From: Kluyvera ascorbata ATCC 33433
GTDB lineage: Bacteria; Pseudomonadota; Gammaproteobacteria; Enterobacterales; Enterobacteriaceae
NCBI RefSeq assembly: GCF_000735365.1
Contig: NZ_JMPL01000010.1
Coordinates: 1 to 64,000 of the forward strand
Direction of reading: 5' to 3'
Length of the DNA stretch: 64,000 nt
Shown: positions 9,672-19,839 of the stretch, in pieces
Position numbering within the stretch: position 1 is the stretch's first letter
Layout: the number at the start of each line of letters is the position of its first letter
The notes under the pieces: generated by a model
Seen by the model: only the letters and a program-made list of their open reading frames with translations
Databases searched by the model: none
What the model was told of the DNA's origin: nothing
Position numbers and translations under genes: made by a program

Positions 9672-9854
9672 TTGCACCCGATTGGCTTGCCAGTCCTGCT
9701 TATAACCCTTTTGGTTGTATGTTATCTGGTGTGGTTATTCGTTAAACTACGACGGTTGTCGCGGCGTCAAAAGTGGCTGCGCAACCGGCTGTTGCTCCGA
9801 AATGGAGCCAGACCGGCACGCCGTCGTCGTTTTCGACACCATCGGAAGGAGTGA
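9672..9854 (+). CDS. Possible 60-residue single-pass membrane protein before hemN
   Basis: An ORF opens with TTG three bases after the yihI stop and ends two bases before the hemN ATG. The product would have one N-terminal hydrophobic helix (IGLPVLLITLLVVCYLVWLFV) followed by a strongly basic tail (RRLSRRQKWLRNRLL...RRRRFRHHRKE). The tight packing suggests translational coupling between yihI and hemN. In other gamma-proteobacteria a longer membrane protein (DUF2489) occupies the same place, so this may be a shortened relative or a remnant. I do not recognise the protein itself, and the TTG start and poor Shine-Dalgarno make expression uncertain. Confidence 0.4.
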   Translation: MHPIGLPVLLITLLVVCYLVWLFVKLRRLSRRQKWLRNRLLLRNGARPARRRRFRHHRKE

Positions 9855-9856
9855 GC

Positions 9857-11230
9857 ATGTCTGAGCAGTTAATCGACTGGGATCTGGCCCTGATCCAGAA
9901 ATATAACTATTCCGGGCCGCGCTATACCTCGTATCCCACCGCACTGGAATTCTCTGACGCCTTTGGCGAGCCTGAGTTTCACCACGCCGTCGCGCGTTAC
10001 CCTGAGCGTCCGCTGTCGCTGTACGTGCATATTCCGTTCTGCCACAAGCTCTGCTATTTCTGCGGCTGCAATAAAATCGTCACCCGCCAGCAGCATAAAG
10101 CTGACCAATATCTTGATGTGCTGGAGCAGGAAATCCGCCAGCGCGCGCCGCTGTTTACCGGCCGTCACGTCAGCCAGCTTCACTGGGGCGGCGGTACGCC
10201 AACCTATCTGAACAAGGCGCAAATTAGCCGCCTGATGACGCTGCTGCGCGAGCATTTTCACTTTGATGCCGATGCTGAAATCTCTATTGAAGTTGACCCG
10301 CGCGAAATTGAGCTGGACGTTATCGACCACCTGCGCGCCGAGGGCTTTAACCGCCTGAGCATGGGCGTACAGGACTTCAACAAAGAAGTGCAGCGGCTGG
10401 TGAACCGTGAGCAGGATGAAGACTTTATCTTTGCGCTGCTCAACCACGCGCGCGAAATTGGCTTCACCTCGACCAATATCGACCTTATCTACGGCCTGCC
10501 GAAGCAAACGCCGGAGAGCTTTGCCTTCACGCTGCAGCGCGTCGCTGAGCTGAATCCCGACCGTTTAAGCGTGTTTAACTACGCGCACCTGCCGACGCTG
10601 TTCGCCGCGCAGCGCAAAATCAAAGATGCCGACCTGCCGTCGGCACAGCAAAAGCTGGATATTTTGCAGGAAACCATCGGCTCTCTGACGCAGGCAGGCT
10701 ACCAGTTTATCGGTATGGACCACTTTGCTCGTCCGGATAACGAACTGGCCGTGGCCCAGCGTGAAGGCGTGCTGCATCGCAATTTCCAGGGGTATACCAC
10801 TCAGGGTGATACCGACCTGCTGGGTATGGGCGTATCGGCGATCAGCATGATTGGCGACTGCTATGCGCAGAACCAAAAAGAGCTGAAACTCTATTATCAG
10901 CAGGTTGCCGAGCAGGGTAATGCGCTGTGGCGTGGCATCGCGTTAACCCGCGATGACTGTATTCGTCGCGATGTGATCAAAGCGCTTATCTGTAACTTTA
11001 GCCTCGATTTCACGGCGATAGAAACGCTGTGGGCGCTGAAATTCAGCGACTACTTTGCCGAAGACCTGAAACTTCTGGCACCGCTGGCGCAGGATGGGCT
11101 GGTGGATGTCGATGATAAAGGGATTAAGGTGACGGCGAAGGGTCGCCTGTTAATTCGTAATATCTGTATGTGCTTTGATGCCTATCTGCGGCAGAAAGCG
11201 CGGATGCAGCAGTTCTCGCGGGTGATTTAG
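9857..11230 (+). CDS. hemN: Oxygen-independent coproporphyrinogen III dehydrogenase HemN
   Basis: HemN is a radical-SAM enzyme that decarboxylates two propionates of coproporphyrinogen III during anaerobic haem synthesis. The start at 9857 (MSEQLIDWDL) follows AAGGA with 6 bases spacing and gives 457 residues, exactly the E. coli length. The [4Fe-4S]/SAM motif C62-x3-C66-x2-C69-G-C71 lies in HIPFCHKLCYFCGC; HWGGGTPTYL is the SAM-contact loop; a C-terminal HemN domain follows (about 370-450). A BIME follows the gene. Confidence 0.97.
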   Translation: MSEQLIDWDLALIQKYNYSGPRYTSYPTALEFSDAFGEPEFHHAVARYPERPLSLYVHIPFCHKLCYFCGCNKIVTRQQHKADQYLDVLEQEIRQRAPLFTGRHVSQLHWGGGTPTYLNKAQISRLMTLLREHFHFDADAEISIEVDPREIELDVIDHLRAEGFNRLSMGVQDFNKEVQRLVNREQDEDFIFALLNHAREIGFTSTNIDLIYGLPKQTPESFAFTLQRVAELNPDRLSVFNYAHLPTLFAAQRKIKDADLPSAQQKLDILQETIGSLTQAGYQFIGMDHFARPDNELAVAQREGVLHRNFQGYTTQGDTDLLGMGVSAISMIGDCYAQNQKELKLYYQQVAEQGNALWRGIALTRDDCIRRDVIKALICNFSLDFTAIETLWALKFSDYFAEDLKLLAPLAQDGLVDVDDKGIKVTAKGRLLIRNICMCFDAYLRQKARMQQFSRVI

Positions 11231-11240
11231 CGTTGATATT

Positions 11241-11300
11241 GCCCGGCGGCGCTACGCTTACCGGGCCTATAGGCCGGATAAGCGCAAGCGCCATCCGGCT
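11241..11300. repeat. BIME: two REP units in opposite orientation
   Basis: GCCCGGCGGCGCTACGCTTACCGGGC is followed by GGCCGGATAAGCGCAAGCGCCATCCGGC, two palindromic units pointing toward each other. The element fills the space between the convergent hemN and yshB and ends at the yshB stop codon. Confidence 0.85.
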
Positions 11301-11407
11301 TAGCTAAACAGCCCAACCAGCGCGGCACACAGCACGGCAGCAACGGCCGTCTGTGGTGAATGACCGGCGGCGCCGCTTGAAGCCAAATTAATCAATGATT
11401 CAAACAT
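11300..11407 (-). CDS. yshB: Small membrane-associated protein YshB
   Basis: A 35-codon frame on the minus strand reads MFESLINLASSGAAGHSPQTAVAAVLCAALVGLFS. It closely matches the 36-residue YshB of E. coli (same start MxES, same PQTAVAAVLCAA core) and lies at the same place between hemN and glnG. A good ribosome binding site (GAGGGGA) lies 6-12 bases upstream of the ATG. The C-terminal half is a hydrophobic helix. YshB has been linked in Salmonella to intracellular survival; the molecular role is unknown. The stop codon abuts the BIME. Confidence 0.85.
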   Translation of the reverse strand: MFESLINLASSGAAGHSPQTAVAAVLCAALVGLFS

Positions 11408-11518
11408 TATCGTCCCCTCGAATTTGCGGGCTGAATAATACTGAACTCATCGGAACAGTAAAGTATAAAATTGCAGCAATTTGCGCGAATCGAGCAATAT
11501 TTACACTTCACGTTGGCC

Positions 11519-12931
11519 TTACTCCATTCCTAACTCTTTCAGCTTACGCGTCAGGGTATTGCGACCCCAGCCCAGCAGGCGAGCCGCTTCCTGTTTGTGT
11601 CCCTGCGTGTATCGCAGCGCGGTGGTCAGCAGCGTACGCTCCATCTCCGGCTGTGCTTCGGAAAGCAGGTTTTGATGACCGGATCGCAGCGCGCGGTCGG
11701 CCCATTGCGCCAGCAGCGTTGCCCAGCTATCCGGCAGCGAGGTTGCCGTGGTGCTGTCCGGCATGCTGGCTTCAAACAGCTCGCTCGGAAGGTCCTGAAT
11801 CAGCACCTCTTGCCCGGCGGCCATCACCGTCAGCCAGCGGCAGGTGTTTTCCAGTTGGCGCACGTTGCCCGGCCAGGCCAGACGCGTTAACGCCGCTTCG
11901 GTTTCCGGGTGCAGCAGCTTGGCTTCAACGCCCAGCTCGCGCGCGGCAACCTGCAAGAAGTGGTGCGCCAGGCGAGGAATATCTTCCCGACGCTCGCGCA
12001 GCGGCGGCAGATGGACGCGAATGACGTTCAGACGGTGGAATAAGTCTTCGCGGAATTTGCCTTCCTGAACGCGTTGTTCGAGGTTCTGGTGCGTTGCCGC
12101 GATGATGCGCACGTCGACCTTCACCGGCGCATAGCCGCCCACGCGGTAGAACTGGCCGTCGGCCAGTACGCGAAGCAGACGGGTCTGGACGTCCATCGGC
12201 ATATCGCCGATTTCATCGAGGAACAGCGTGCCGCCGTCGGCCTGCTCAAATCGGCCCTGACGAACGGTATTGGCACCGGTAAACGCCCCTTTCTCATGAC
12301 CAAACAGCTCGGACTCAATCAGGTCTTTTGGAATGGCCGCCATGTTGAGCGCGATAAACGGCGCTTTGACGCGAGGACTATGGCGATGCAGCGCGTGGGC
12401 CACCAGCTCTTTACCAGTACCGGACTCGCCGTTAATCAGCACGCTGATAGACGAACGTGAGAGACGACCGATAATACGGAACACATCCTGCATCGCTGGT
12501 GCTTCACCAATGATATCGGTGGTCGGGTCATTGACCTGCACGTTGCGCGGCTGCTGCTGCTCCTGGTAGTGGCTAATCGCCCGCTCTACCAGTGCTACGG
12601 CTTCATCGATATCAAACGGTTTTGGCAAATAATCAAAAGCGCCTTGTTGATAGGCACTAACGGCGGCATCCAGGTCTGAGTGCGCCGTCATTATGATGAC
12701 CGGAAGCATCGGATGGCGCTGCTTGATTTGTGTTAACAGCGCCAGACCGTCCATACCGGGCATGCGGATATCGGACATCAGCACGTCAGGCGTTTTGGTG
12801 GCCAGCGCATCCAGCACCTCTTTTCCGCCTTCAAACGTGGTGCAGGTTAACCCTGCGCCGGTGAGCGCGCGTTCAAGCACCCAACGGATGGAGCTATCGT
12901 CATCAACGACCCAGACTATCCCTCGTTGCAT
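11519..12931 (-). CDS. glnG: Nitrogen regulator NtrC (NRI), sigma-54 activator
   Basis: NtrC activates sigma-54 promoters when nitrogen is scarce. The 470-residue protein has a receiver domain (about 1-120) with phosphoacceptor D54 and the DD pocket at 10-12; a central AAA+ domain (about 140-370) with Walker A GESGTGKE, the sigma-54 contact loop GAFTGA and Walker [12 protein letters not shown]; and a Fis-type HTH at the C terminus ([22 protein letters not shown]). The start [12 protein letters not shown] at 12931 matches E. coli; two extra in-frame codons upstream lack a ribosome site. It follows glnL by 9 bases in glnALG. Confidence 0.97.
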   Translation of the reverse strand: MQRGIVWVVDDDSSIRWVLERALTGAGLTCTTFEGGKEVLDALATKTPDVLMSDIRMPGMDGLALLTQIKQRHPMLPVIIMTAHSDLDAAVSAYQQGAFDYLPKPFDIDEAVALVERAISHYQEQQQPRNVQVNDPTTDIIGEAPAMQDVFRIIGRLSRSSISVLINGESGTGKELVAHALHRHSPRVKAPFIALNMAAIPKDLIESELFGHEKGAFTGANTVRQGRFEQADGGTLFLDEIGDMPMDVQTRLLRVLADGQFYRVGGYAPVKVDVRIIAATHQNLEQRVQEGKFREDLFHRLNVIRVHLPPLRERREDIPRLAHHFLQVAARELGVEAKLLHPETEAALTRLAWPGNVRQLENTCRWLTVMAAGQEVLIQDLPSELFEASMPDSTTATSLPDSWATLLAQWADRALRSGHQNLLSEAQPEMERTLLTTALRYTQGHKQEAARLLGWGRNTLTRKLKELGME

Positions 12932-12940
12932 AAACACACC

Positions 12941-13990
12941 TTATTTTTTGATTGGCAGGAAAACCGAGAACTCGGTATGGCCTGGCCAACTGGTAAATTC
13001 AATTTTGCCGGAGTGCTGATCGATAAGGCTGCGCGCTATCGACAGACCCAGCCCGGTGCCGCCTTCGCGGCCGCTGACCATTGGGTAAAACAGCGTATCC
13101 TGCAAATGTGATGGAATACCGGGGCCGTTATCTTCGACATCAATTCTGGCGGCCAGCCGATAACGCACGCCGTGCAGCGTTAACTGGAATGCGGTGCGGG
13201 TGCGCAGGACAATTTCGCCCCCTTCCGGGCCAAGCGCCTGCAGTGCATTTCGCACGATATTCAGCAGAACTTGCTCGATTTGGTCTGGATCGTGCGGAAG
13301 TTCCGGCAAACTTGGGTCGTAATCACGCACCAGCGTGACGTTCTCCGGCAGTTCCATAGAGACCAGCTTGACGACGCGCTCAGCCACTTTATGAATGCTC
13401 TCGGTGATATGCGTACCGGGATGCTGTGGGCCAAGCAGGCGGTCGACCAGATTACGCAGGCGGTCGGCCTGCTCAATGATGACGTTGGTGTACTCGGTCA
13501 ACGCCGGGTCAGGCAGTGCCTTACTGAGTAGCTGTGCAGCGCCGCGTAAGCCACCCAGTGGGTTTTTAATCTCATGGGCGAGCCCTCGTACCAGATCGCG
13601 CGCCGCGATTTGCTGAGCGTGCTGGAGCTGCTCCTGGCTGAGGCGGCGTTGGTTATCCATTGGCGCCATTTCCAGCAGAATAAAACCGTCTGGCAAACGC
13701 TGTGCGGTCAGCGAAAGAATATGCGAGCGTCCGTCAATCACCAGCGTCACTTCGTTATCGGTAAACCCCTGACCCGTTTGCAGGCTCTCCTGCATCAAGC
13801 CAATGTTCAGCGAGAAATAGCTTAGAAGCTCGGGTAAAGGCGTACCAAAGAGTTTGCGCGCGCTCTGCGCCAGCAGCTGCTGTGCAGCAGGGTTCGCATA
13901 GTGAACGGCGAGGTCATCATCGACCAGTAAAATACTGTTGATTAACGAATTAAGGATCTGCCCAGCATCGGGCAGTGCGCCTGTTGCCAT
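12941..13990 (-). CDS. glnL: Nitrogen sensor histidine kinase/phosphatase NtrB (NRII)
   Basis: NtrB (349 residues) is the cytosolic kinase that phosphorylates NtrC and, when bound by PII, dephosphorylates it. An N-terminal PAS domain (about 10-115) is followed by the H box [12 protein letters not shown] with H139, then the ATPase domain with the N box ([15 protein letters not shown]), DNGPGI (G1) and [10 protein letters not shown] (G2). There is no membrane segment, as expected. It is the middle gene of glnALG; the weak internal promoter upstream carries an NtrC site. Confidence 0.97.
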   Translation of the reverse strand: MATGALPDAGQILNSLINSILLVDDDLAVHYANPAAQQLLAQSARKLFGTPLPELLSYFSLNIGLMQESLQTGQGFTDNEVTLVIDGRSHILSLTAQRLPDGFILLEMAPMDNQRRLSQEQLQHAQQIAARDLVRGLAHEIKNPLGGLRGAAQLLSKALPDPALTEYTNVIIEQADRLRNLVDRLLGPQHPGTHITESIHKVAERVVKLVSMELPENVTLVRDYDPSLPELPHDPDQIEQVLLNIVRNALQALGPEGGEIVLRTRTAFQLTLHGVRYRLAARIDVEDNGPGIPSHLQDTLFYPMVSGREGGTGLGLSIARSLIDQHSGKIEFTSWPGHTEFSVFLPIKK

Positions 13991-14013
13991 TTAGCAGTCT
14001 CCTGAAAAGGCTT

Positions 14014-14028
14014 GCACCATTTTAGTGC
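14014..14028 (-). promoter_or_regulatory. NtrC binding site at the glnL promoter
   Basis: GCACCATTTTAGTGC is a near-perfect NtrC site (GCAC-N7-GTGC), 24 bases upstream of glnL. In E. coli the equivalent site lets NtrC repress the constitutive glnL promoter, so that most glnLG expression comes from glnA. Confidence 0.88.
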
Positions 14029-14078
14029 AGTATAGCTTTTTACGAGTAAAAAGCGCGAGATATCAGGTTGTTGGTGGA

Positions 14079-14104
14079 GAAAAAAGCCCATCCTGAGATG
14101 GGCT
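14079..14104 (-). terminator. Terminator after glnA
   Basis: On the minus strand the hairpin AGCCCATCTC...GATGGGCT is followed by TTTTTTCTC. It ends part of the transcription from glnA and leaves read-through into glnLG. Confidence 0.88.
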
Positions 14105-14196
14105 GAAAGTTTCCACGGCAACTTAATTCCAGGGAGTGCGCCAGAACCCAAGGGCAATGGCGCCGCTACAGCTGGAAAGTACAACTCAAAATACGA
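14079..14196 (-). ncRNA. glnZ: Candidate GlnZ, sRNA from the glnA 3' UTR
   Basis: The 118 bases between the glnA stop and its terminator hold no ORF but end in a strong T-tailed hairpin, the layout of 3'-UTR sRNAs. In E. coli and Salmonella the same mRNA tail is processed by RNase E to the Hfq-bound sRNA GlnZ, which adjusts carbon and nitrogen flow. The 5' end would lie within or near the glnA stop codon and cannot be read from sequence. Presence is inferred from synteny and terminator only. Confidence 0.5.
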
Positions 14197-15606
14197 TTAG
14201 ACGCTGTAGTACAGTTCGAACTCAACCGGGTGCGGAGTCATACGTACGCGGTCGTTTTCTTCGGTGCGCAGCGTGATGTAAGCGTCGATAGCTTCATCAG
14301 TGAACACGCCACCTGCAGTCAGGAACTCGCGGTCAGCATCGAGAGCCTGCAGCGCTTCTTCCAGAGAGCCAGCAACCTGTGGGATCTCTTTCGCTTCTTC
14401 TGGCGGCAGGTCGTACAGGTTTTTGTCCATGGCTTCGCCAGGGTGGATTTTGTTCTTGATGCCGTCAAGGCCTGCCATCAGCAGTGCTGCGAAGCACAGG
14501 TATGGGTTAGCTGCTGGGTCCGGGAAGCGCACTTCGATACGACGCGCTTTCGGAGAAGCAACAACCGGGATACGGATGGATGCAGAACGGTTACGGGCAG
14601 AGTAAGCCAGCATTACCGGTGCTTCATAACCTGGGACCAGACGCTTGTAGGAGTTGGTGGTCGGGTTAGCCAGGGCGTTGATAGCTTTAGCGTGTTTGAT
14701 AACACCGCCGATGTAGTGCAGTGCTTGCTCGGACAGGCCAGCATATTTGTCGCCGGAGAACAGGTTTACGCCGTTCTTGGACAGGGACATGTGGCAGTGC
14801 ATGCCGGAACCGTTATCGCCAAACATTGGTTTTGGCATAAAGGTCGCGGTTTTACCGAAGCGGTGAGCGACGTTGTGCACAACATATTTGTAGATCTGAA
14901 TTTCGTCCGCTTTCTTGGTCATGGTGTTGAAGCGGGTTGCGATTTCGTTCTGGCCAGCAGTCGCAACTTCGTGGTGATGCGCTTCAACAACCAGGCCCAT
15001 CTCTTCCATGATCAGACACATGGTAGAACGGATGTCCTGTGAGGAATCAACCGGAGGAACTGGGAAGTAACCGCCTTTAACGCCTGGACGGTGACCTTTG
15101 TTACCACCTTCGTATTTGGTGGAGGAGTTCCATGCGCCTTCGATGTCATCGATAGCCACGTGAGAACCGGAGATGGATGCGCCGAAGCGGATGTCATCAA
15201 ACAGGAAGAATTCTGGCTCTGGCCCGAACAGAACGGTGTCTGCGATGCCGGTAGCGCGCAGGTACTCTTCAGCGCGTTTAGCGATGGAGCGCGGGTCACG
15301 GTCGTAGCCCTGCAGGGTACCTGGTTCCAGGATGTCGCAACGGATAATCAGGGTAGACTCTTCAAAGAACGGGTCGATGAGAGCGGTAGATGCGTCTGGC
15401 ATCAGAACCATGTCGGATTCGTTAATGCCTTTCCAGCCACCGATAGAGGAGCCGTCAAACATTTTGCCTTCTTCGAAGAATTCGGCATTTACCTGGTGCG
15501 CAGGAATAGTGACGTGCTGTTCTTTACCTTTGGTATCGGTGAAGCGCAGATCGACAAACTTCACTTCGTGCTCATTCAGCATCGTCAAAACGTGTTCAGC
15601 GGACAT
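14197..15606 (-). CDS. glnA: Glutamine synthetase, type I
   Basis: GlnA makes glutamine from glutamate, ammonia and ATP as a dodecamer. The start [10 protein letters not shown] at 15606 gives 469 residues as in E. coli. The beta-grasp N-terminal domain (about 1-100, [11 protein letters not shown]) precedes the catalytic domain with the [11 protein letters not shown] metal site, [20 protein letters not shown]/glutamate loop, NRSASIRIP, and the adenylylation tyrosine in [10 protein letters not shown] near residue 398. Transcription is from a sigma-54 promoter with two strong upstream NtrC sites. It heads glnALG and is divergent from typA. Confidence 0.98.
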   Translation of the reverse strand: MSAEHVLTMLNEHEVKFVDLRFTDTKGKEQHVTIPAHQVNAEFFEEGKMFDGSSIGGWKGINESDMVLMPDASTALIDPFFEESTLIIRCDILEPGTLQGYDRDPRSIAKRAEEYLRATGIADTVLFGPEPEFFLFDDIRFGASISGSHVAIDDIEGAWNSSTKYEGGNKGHRPGVKGGYFPVPPVDSSQDIRSTMCLIMEEMGLVVEAHHHEVATAGQNEIATRFNTMTKKADEIQIYKYVVHNVAHRFGKTATFMPKPMFGDNGSGMHCHMSLSKNGVNLFSGDKYAGLSEQALHYIGGVIKHAKAINALANPTTNSYKRLVPGYEAPVMLAYSARNRSASIRIPVVASPKARRIEVRFPDPAANPYLCFAALLMAGLDGIKNKIHPGEAMDKNLYDLPPEEAKEIPQVAGSLEEALQALDADREFLTAGGVFTDEAIDAYITLRTEENDRVRMTPHPVEFELYYSV

Positions 15607-15696
15607 ACTTAACATCTCCCGGATTTATCATTGTCGTCGTGGTAACGAGGTCTTCAATCACTGCTTAAAGTGGCGTTGTTGCCTTGAAATATACAA

Positions 15697-15712
15697 AGCG
15701 AAATCTGTGCCA
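15697..15712 (-). promoter_or_regulatory. glnAp2 sigma-54 promoter
   Basis: On the minus strand TGGCACAGATTTCGCT carries the -24 GG and -12 GC elements with correct spacing (TGGCAC-N4-TTCGCT), the same as E. coli glnAp2. It lies about 90 bases upstream of glnA and is driven by NtrC bound to the two sites further upstream. Confidence 0.9.
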
Positions 15713-15786
15713 ACTTTTAAATCACCCCCAAAAGGCGTTATCATGCGCACCATAGTGCAAAAGGGCTGCACCACGATAGCGTCTTT

Positions 15787-15801
15787 GCACCATTATAGTG
15801 C
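15787..15801 (-). promoter_or_regulatory. NtrC enhancer site, promoter-proximal
   Basis: GCACCATTATAGTGC fits GCAC-N7-GTGC. Together with the site at 15819-15833 it forms the paired high-affinity enhancer about 100 bases upstream of the glnAp2 start, matching the E. coli arrangement. Confidence 0.88.
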
Positions 15802-15818
15802 TTATCATGAAGCGATGA

Positions 15819-15833
15819 GCACCATATTGGTGC
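15819..15833 (-). promoter_or_regulatory. NtrC enhancer site, promoter-distal
   Basis: GCACCATATTGGTGC is a perfect GCACCA/TGGTGC dyad. Its centre is 32 bases (three helical turns) from that of the other site, allowing cooperative NtrC binding. It probably also overlaps the weaker glnAp1 promoter, as in E. coli. The remaining 150 bases to typA hold a partial dyad at 15747-15758 and the typA promoter. Confidence 0.9.
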
Positions 15834-15985
15834 AAATTGTGTCCAGGTGCCCTTTTTATGCTCCGTGAAAGCGATCACAAAGAAACTCTGCAATACTTGT
15901 TTGCGGAGGATCTCTGTGATCCTGTTTTGTAGTGCGATTAATCCGTGTACAATAACGCGCTATTTCTAATGCCCGAGGCAAAGTT

Positions 15986-17809
15986 GTGATCGAAAATTTG
16001 CGTAACATCGCCATCATCGCGCACGTTGACCATGGTAAAACTACCCTGGTTGATAAGCTGCTGCAGCAATCCGGTACGTTTGATGCACGTGCTGAAACTC
16101 AAGAACGTGTGATGGACTCCAACGATTTGGAGAAAGAGCGTGGGATTACCATCCTCGCGAAAAACACCGCAATCAAATGGAATGATTACCGTATCAACAT
16201 CGTTGATACCCCAGGGCACGCCGACTTCGGTGGTGAAGTTGAGCGCGTCATGTCCATGGTTGACTCTGTGCTGCTGGTAGTTGATGCAATGGATGGCCCG
16301 ATGCCGCAGACGCGCTTCGTGACCAAAAAAGCATTTGCTCATGGTCTGAAGCCAATTGTTGTTATCAACAAAGTTGACCGTCCAGGCGCGCGTCCTGATT
16401 GGGTTGTTGACCAGGTATTCGACCTGTTCGTTAACCTCGACGCGACCGACGAACAGCTGGACTTCCCTATCGTTTACGCTTCCGCGCTGAACGGTATCGC
16501 AGGTCTGGATCACGAAAATATGGCGGAAGACATGACCCCGCTGTATCAGACCATCGTTGATCGTGTACCGGCTCCAGACGTAGACCTGGATGGCCCGCTG
16601 CAGATGCAAATCTCCCAGCTGGACTACAACAACTACGTTGGTGTTATCGGTATCGGCCGTATCAAACGCGGTAAAGTGAAGCCAAACCAGCAGATCACTA
16701 TCATTGATAGCGAAGGCAAAACCCGTAACGGTAAAGTCGGTAAAGTGCTGACTCACCTGGGTCTGGAGCGTATCGATAGCGACCTGGCTGAAGCTGGCGA
16801 CATCATCGCGATCACCGGTCTGGGCGAGCTGAACATCTCCGACACCATCTGCGACCCGCAGAATGTTGAAGCGCTGCCAGCGCTGTCCGTAGATGAACCA
16901 ACCGTAACCATGTTCTTTAACGTCAACACCTCTCCGTTCTGCGGTAAAGAAGGTAAATACGTTACTTCTCGTCAGATCCTGGATCGCCTGAAGAAAGAGC
17001 TGGTTCACAACGTTGCGCTGCGCGTTGAAGAAACTCCGGATGCAGACGCATTCCGCGTTTCTGGCCGTGGTGAGCTGCACCTGTCCGTTCTGATTGAAAA
17101 CATGCGTCGTGAAGGTTTCGAAATGGCGGTTTCCCGTCCGAAAGTAATCTTCCGCGAAATCGATGGCCGTAAACAAGAGCCATTCGAAAACGTAACGCTG
17201 GACGTCGAAGAGCAGCACCAGGGTTCTGTCATGCAGGCACTGGGTGAGCGTAAAGGCGACCTGAAAAACATGAATCCAGACGGAAAAGGCCGCGTACGTC
17301 TCGACTACGTGATCCCAAGCCGAGGGCTTATCGGTTTCCGTTCAGAATTCATGACCATGACCTCCGGTACCGGTCTGCTGTACTCCACCTTCAGCCACTA
17401 CGACGACGTTCGTCCGGGTGAAGTTGGCCAGCGTCAGAACGGCGTACTGATCTCCAACGGTCAGGGTAAAGCGGTTGCGTTCGCACTGTTCAGCCTGCAG
17501 GACCGCGGTAAGCTGTTCCTGGGCCACGGCGCAGAAGTTTACGAAGGCCAGATCATCGGTATTCACAGCCGTTCTAACGACCTGACTGTAAACTGCCTGA
17601 CCGGTAAGAAACTGACCAACATGCGTGCTTCCGGTACTGATGAAGCTACGACTCTGGTCCCAGCTCAGAAAATGACTCTGGAACAAGCTCTGGAATTCAT
17701 CGATGACGACGAACTGGTAGAAGTTACCCCAACTTCTATCCGTATCCGTAAACGTCACCTGACTGAAAACGACCGTAAACGCGCTATGCGTGGTCCGAAA
17801 GAAGATTAA
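15986..17809 (+). CDS. typA: Ribosome-associated translational GTPase TypA/BipA
   Basis: TypA/BipA (607 residues) is an EF-G-like GTPase that binds 70S ribosomes and aids 50S assembly and growth at low temperature. The GTPase domain has [17 protein letters not shown] (G1), [18 protein letters not shown] (G3) and [10 protein letters not shown] (G4); a beta-barrel domain and two EF-G-like domains follow, ending in the BipA-specific C-terminal domain (about 490-607). The start is GTG at 15986 with GAGG 8 bases upstream, as in E. coli. It is divergent from glnA and ends at a strong terminator. Confidence 0.97.
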   Translation: MIENLRNIAIIAHVDHGKTTLVDKLLQQSGTFDARAETQERVMDSNDLEKERGITILAKNTAIKWNDYRINIVDTPGHADFGGEVERVMSMVDSVLLVVDAMDGPMPQTRFVTKKAFAHGLKPIVVINKVDRPGARPDWVVDQVFDLFVNLDATDEQLDFPIVYASALNGIAGLDHENMAEDMTPLYQTIVDRVPAPDVDLDGPLQMQISQLDYNNYVGVIGIGRIKRGKVKPNQQITIIDSEGKTRNGKVGKVLTHLGLERIDSDLAEAGDIIAITGLGELNISDTICDPQNVEALPALSVDEPTVTMFFNVNTSPFCGKEGKYVTSRQILDRLKKELVHNVALRVEETPDADAFRVSGRGELHLSVLIENMRREGFEMAVSRPKVIFREIDGRKQEPFENVTLDVEEQHQGSVMQALGERKGDLKNMNPDGKGRVRLDYVIPSRGLIGFRSEFMTMTSGTGLLYSTFSHYDDVRPGEVGQRQNGVLISNGQGKAVAFALFSLQDRGKLFLGHGAEVYEGQIIGIHSRSNDLTVNCLTGKKLTNMRASGTDEATTLVPAQKMTLEQALEFIDDDELVEVTPTSIRIRKRHLTENDRKRAMRGPKED

Positions 17810-17833
17810 TTTCTCTCTTTTGTCGTGACCTGA

Positions 17834-17859
17834 AACCCCGCCTATATGGCGGGGTTTTT
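17834..17859 (+). terminator. typA terminator
   Basis: AACCCCGCC-TATAT-GGCGGGGTT is followed by a T run, 25 bases after the typA stop. Confidence 0.92.
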
Positions 17860-17945
17860 CTTTTTGAAATAGAGAGCGTTTGTTCATGGTCAAAGTTCGC
17901 CTTTCCCGCTAGAGTGAAATTTCCACGGCGTGAACGGAGGCAAAA

Positions 17946-18545
17946 ATGCTCTATATCTTTGATTTAGGTAATGTGATTGTCGACATTGATTTCAACCGTG
18001 TTCTGGGAACGTGGAGCGATCTCGCCCGCGTGCCGCTGGCCAGGCTAAAGCAAAGTTTCACCATGGGAGAGGTATTTCATCAGCACGAACGCGGTGAAAT
18101 ATCGGATGAAGAGTTTGCGAAAGCCATGTGCCATGACATGGAGCTACCGCTCAGCTACGAGCAGTTTGCCCACGGCTGGCAGGCGGTTTTTGTGGCCCTT
18201 CGCCCCGAAGTCATCGACATCATGAAAACGCTGCGCGAGCAGGGGCATCGTGTGGTGGTGCTGTCTAATACTAACGCGCTTCACACCACTTTCTGGCCGG
18301 GCGAATACCCGGAAATCTATGCCGCCGCCGACCACGTTTATCTTTCCCAGGAGATGGGGATGCGTAAACCGGAGGCGCGGATTTACCAGCGCGTACTGGA
18401 ATCTGAAGGTTTTTCTGCCGCCGATGCGGTCTTTTTTGACGATAACGCCGATAATATAGATGGCGCTAACCAGTTGGGGATCACCAGCGTACTGGTGACC
18501 GGGAGAGAAACCCTACCCGACTACTTTATGAAGTCGTTATGTTAA
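17946..18545 (+). CDS. yihX: Alpha-D-glucose-1-phosphate phosphatase YihX
   Basis: YihX (199 residues) is a HAD-superfamily phosphatase that hydrolyses alpha-glucose-1-phosphate in E. coli. The nucleophile motif is [11 protein letters not shown] (D6), VLSNTN is motif [11 protein letters not shown] supplies the motif III lysine and FFDDNADNI is motif IV. GGAGG stands 7 bases before the ATG. It opens the yihX-yihY-dtd-fabY operon; its stop overlaps the yihY start. Confidence 0.96.
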   Translation: MLYIFDLGNVIVDIDFNRVLGTWSDLARVPLARLKQSFTMGEVFHQHERGEISDEEFAKAMCHDMELPLSYEQFAHGWQAVFVALRPEVIDIMKTLREQGHRVVVLSNTNALHTTFWPGEYPEIYAAADHVYLSQEMGMRKPEARIYQRVLESEGFSAADAVFFDDNADNIDGANQLGITSVLVTGRETLPDYFMKSLC

Positions 18546-19405
18546 AAACCGTTCATCAAAAAGTGATTCATCATACCCGGCCGCTGGTGGTGTGGAGCAA
18601 ATTCCTCTGGCGGCGCATTGAAGAAGACAACATGACGACACTGGCGGGTAACCTGGCCTACGTGTCGTTGCTTTCCCTTGTGCCGCTGGTGGCAGTGATT
18701 TTTGCCCTGTTCGCGGCATTTCCCATGTTTTCGGAAGTCAGCCTGCAGATTCGCCATTTTGTGTTCGCTAACTTCCTGCCCGCAACCGGCGATATTATTC
18801 AGCGCTATATCGAGCAGTTTGTTGCCAACTCCAACAGGATGACCGCCTTTGGCGCCTGTGGCCTGATTATTACCGCGCTGCTGCTGATGTACTCTATCGA
18901 CAGCGCCTTGAATACCATCTGGCGGAGTAAACGTGTACGCCCAAAGGTGTACTCGTTTGCCGTCTACTGGATGATCCTGACTCTGGGGCCGCTGTTAGCC
19001 GGTGTTAGCCTCGCAATCAGCTCCTATTTACTTTCATTGCGCTGGGCCAGCGAGCTGCACGGCGTGATTGATAACGTGCTGCGCGTCTTCCCGCTGCTGC
19101 TTTCGTGGCTGTCGTTCTGGCTGCTCTACAGCATTGTGCCCACGACTCAGGTACCGAACCGTGATGCGGTGATTGGCGCGCTGGTTGCTGCGCTGCTGCA
19201 TGAATTGGGTAAGAAAGCGTTCTCCCTCTACATCACTGCATTCCCGTCCTATCAGTTGATTTACGGCGTACTGGCGGTGATCCCCATTTTGTTTGTCTGG
19301 GTCTACTGGACCTGGTGTATCGTCTTGCTAGGTGCTGAAATAACTGTCACTCTCGGTGAATACCGAAAATTGAAAACAGAACAACAAGAAGCCGAAGAAT
19401 CATGA
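18539..19405 (+). CDS. yihY: YihY/BrkB-family inner membrane protein
   Basis: YihY (288 residues) is a polytopic membrane protein of the UPF0761/BrkB family. About six hydrophobic segments are visible, for example [37 protein letters not shown], and [19 protein letters not shown]. The family was once called tRNA-processing RNase BN by error; the function is unknown. It overlaps yihX by 7 bases and dtd by 4 bases. Confidence 0.93.
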   Translation: MLKTVHQKVIHHTRPLVVWSKFLWRRIEEDNMTTLAGNLAYVSLLSLVPLVAVIFALFAAFPMFSEVSLQIRHFVFANFLPATGDIIQRYIEQFVANSNRMTAFGACGLIITALLLMYSIDSALNTIWRSKRVRPKVYSFAVYWMILTLGPLLAGVSLAISSYLLSLRWASELHGVIDNVLRVFPLLLSWLSFWLLYSIVPTTQVPNRDAVIGALVAALLHELGKKAFSLYITAFPSYQLIYGVLAVIPILFVWVYWTWCIVLLGAEITVTLGEYRKLKTEQQEAEES

Positions 19406-19839
19406 TTGCATTAATTCAGCGAGTCACCCGTGCGAGCGTTAGCGTCGCGGACGAAGTGACGGGAGAAATTGGCCTGGGGCTGCTGGTGTTACTGGGCGTA
19501 GAGAAAGACGACGATGAGCAGAAGGCAAACCGTCTGTGTGAGCGCGTGCTGGGCTACCGCATCTTCAGCGATGAAGACGGTAAGATGAACCTGAACGTGC
19601 AGCAGGCTGGCGGCAGCGTGCTGGTGGTGTCGCAGTTTACGCTAGCGGCTGACACCGAACGCGGTATGCGCCCGAGCTTCTCAAAAGGTGCCGCGCCAGA
19701 TCGCGCCGAAGCGCTCTATGACTATTTTGTACAACGCTGTCGCCAACAGGACATGAACACGCAAACAGGACGATTCGCAGCGGATATGCAGGTGTCGCTG
19801 GTCAATGACGGCCCCGTGACGTTCTGGTTACAAGTATGA
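19402..19839 (+). CDS. dtd: D-aminoacyl-tRNA deacylase
   Basis: Dtd (145 residues, the E. coli length) removes D-amino acids, and glycine from tRNA-Ala, from mischarged tRNAs. The catalytic SQFTLAA motif is near residue 77 and the cross-subunit Gly-cisPro motif in NDGPVTFWL near 136. It overlaps both neighbours by 4 bases (ATGA), so it is translationally coupled within the operon. Confidence 0.97.
   Translation: MIALIQRVTRASVSVADEVTGEIGLGLLVLLGVEKDDDEQKANRLCERVLGYRIFSDEDGKMNLNVQQAGGSVLVVSQFTLAADTERGMRPSFSKGAAPDRAEALYDYFVQRCRQQDMNTQTGRFAADMQVSLVNDGPVTFWLQV

Noticed and set aside
11395-12024. 209-codon plus-strand ORF opposite glnG
   Set aside because: Arg/Pro/Ala-rich translation typical of an antisense frame in GC-rich DNA; glnG is certain.
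14230-15042. 270-codon plus-strand ORF inside glnA
   Set aside because: Shadow of glnA; no start site and no protein-like features.
15938-17218. 426-codon minus-strand ORF inside typA
   Set aside because: It is the antisense shadow of a highly expressed gene with strong codon bias; the translation has no family features and typA is certain.
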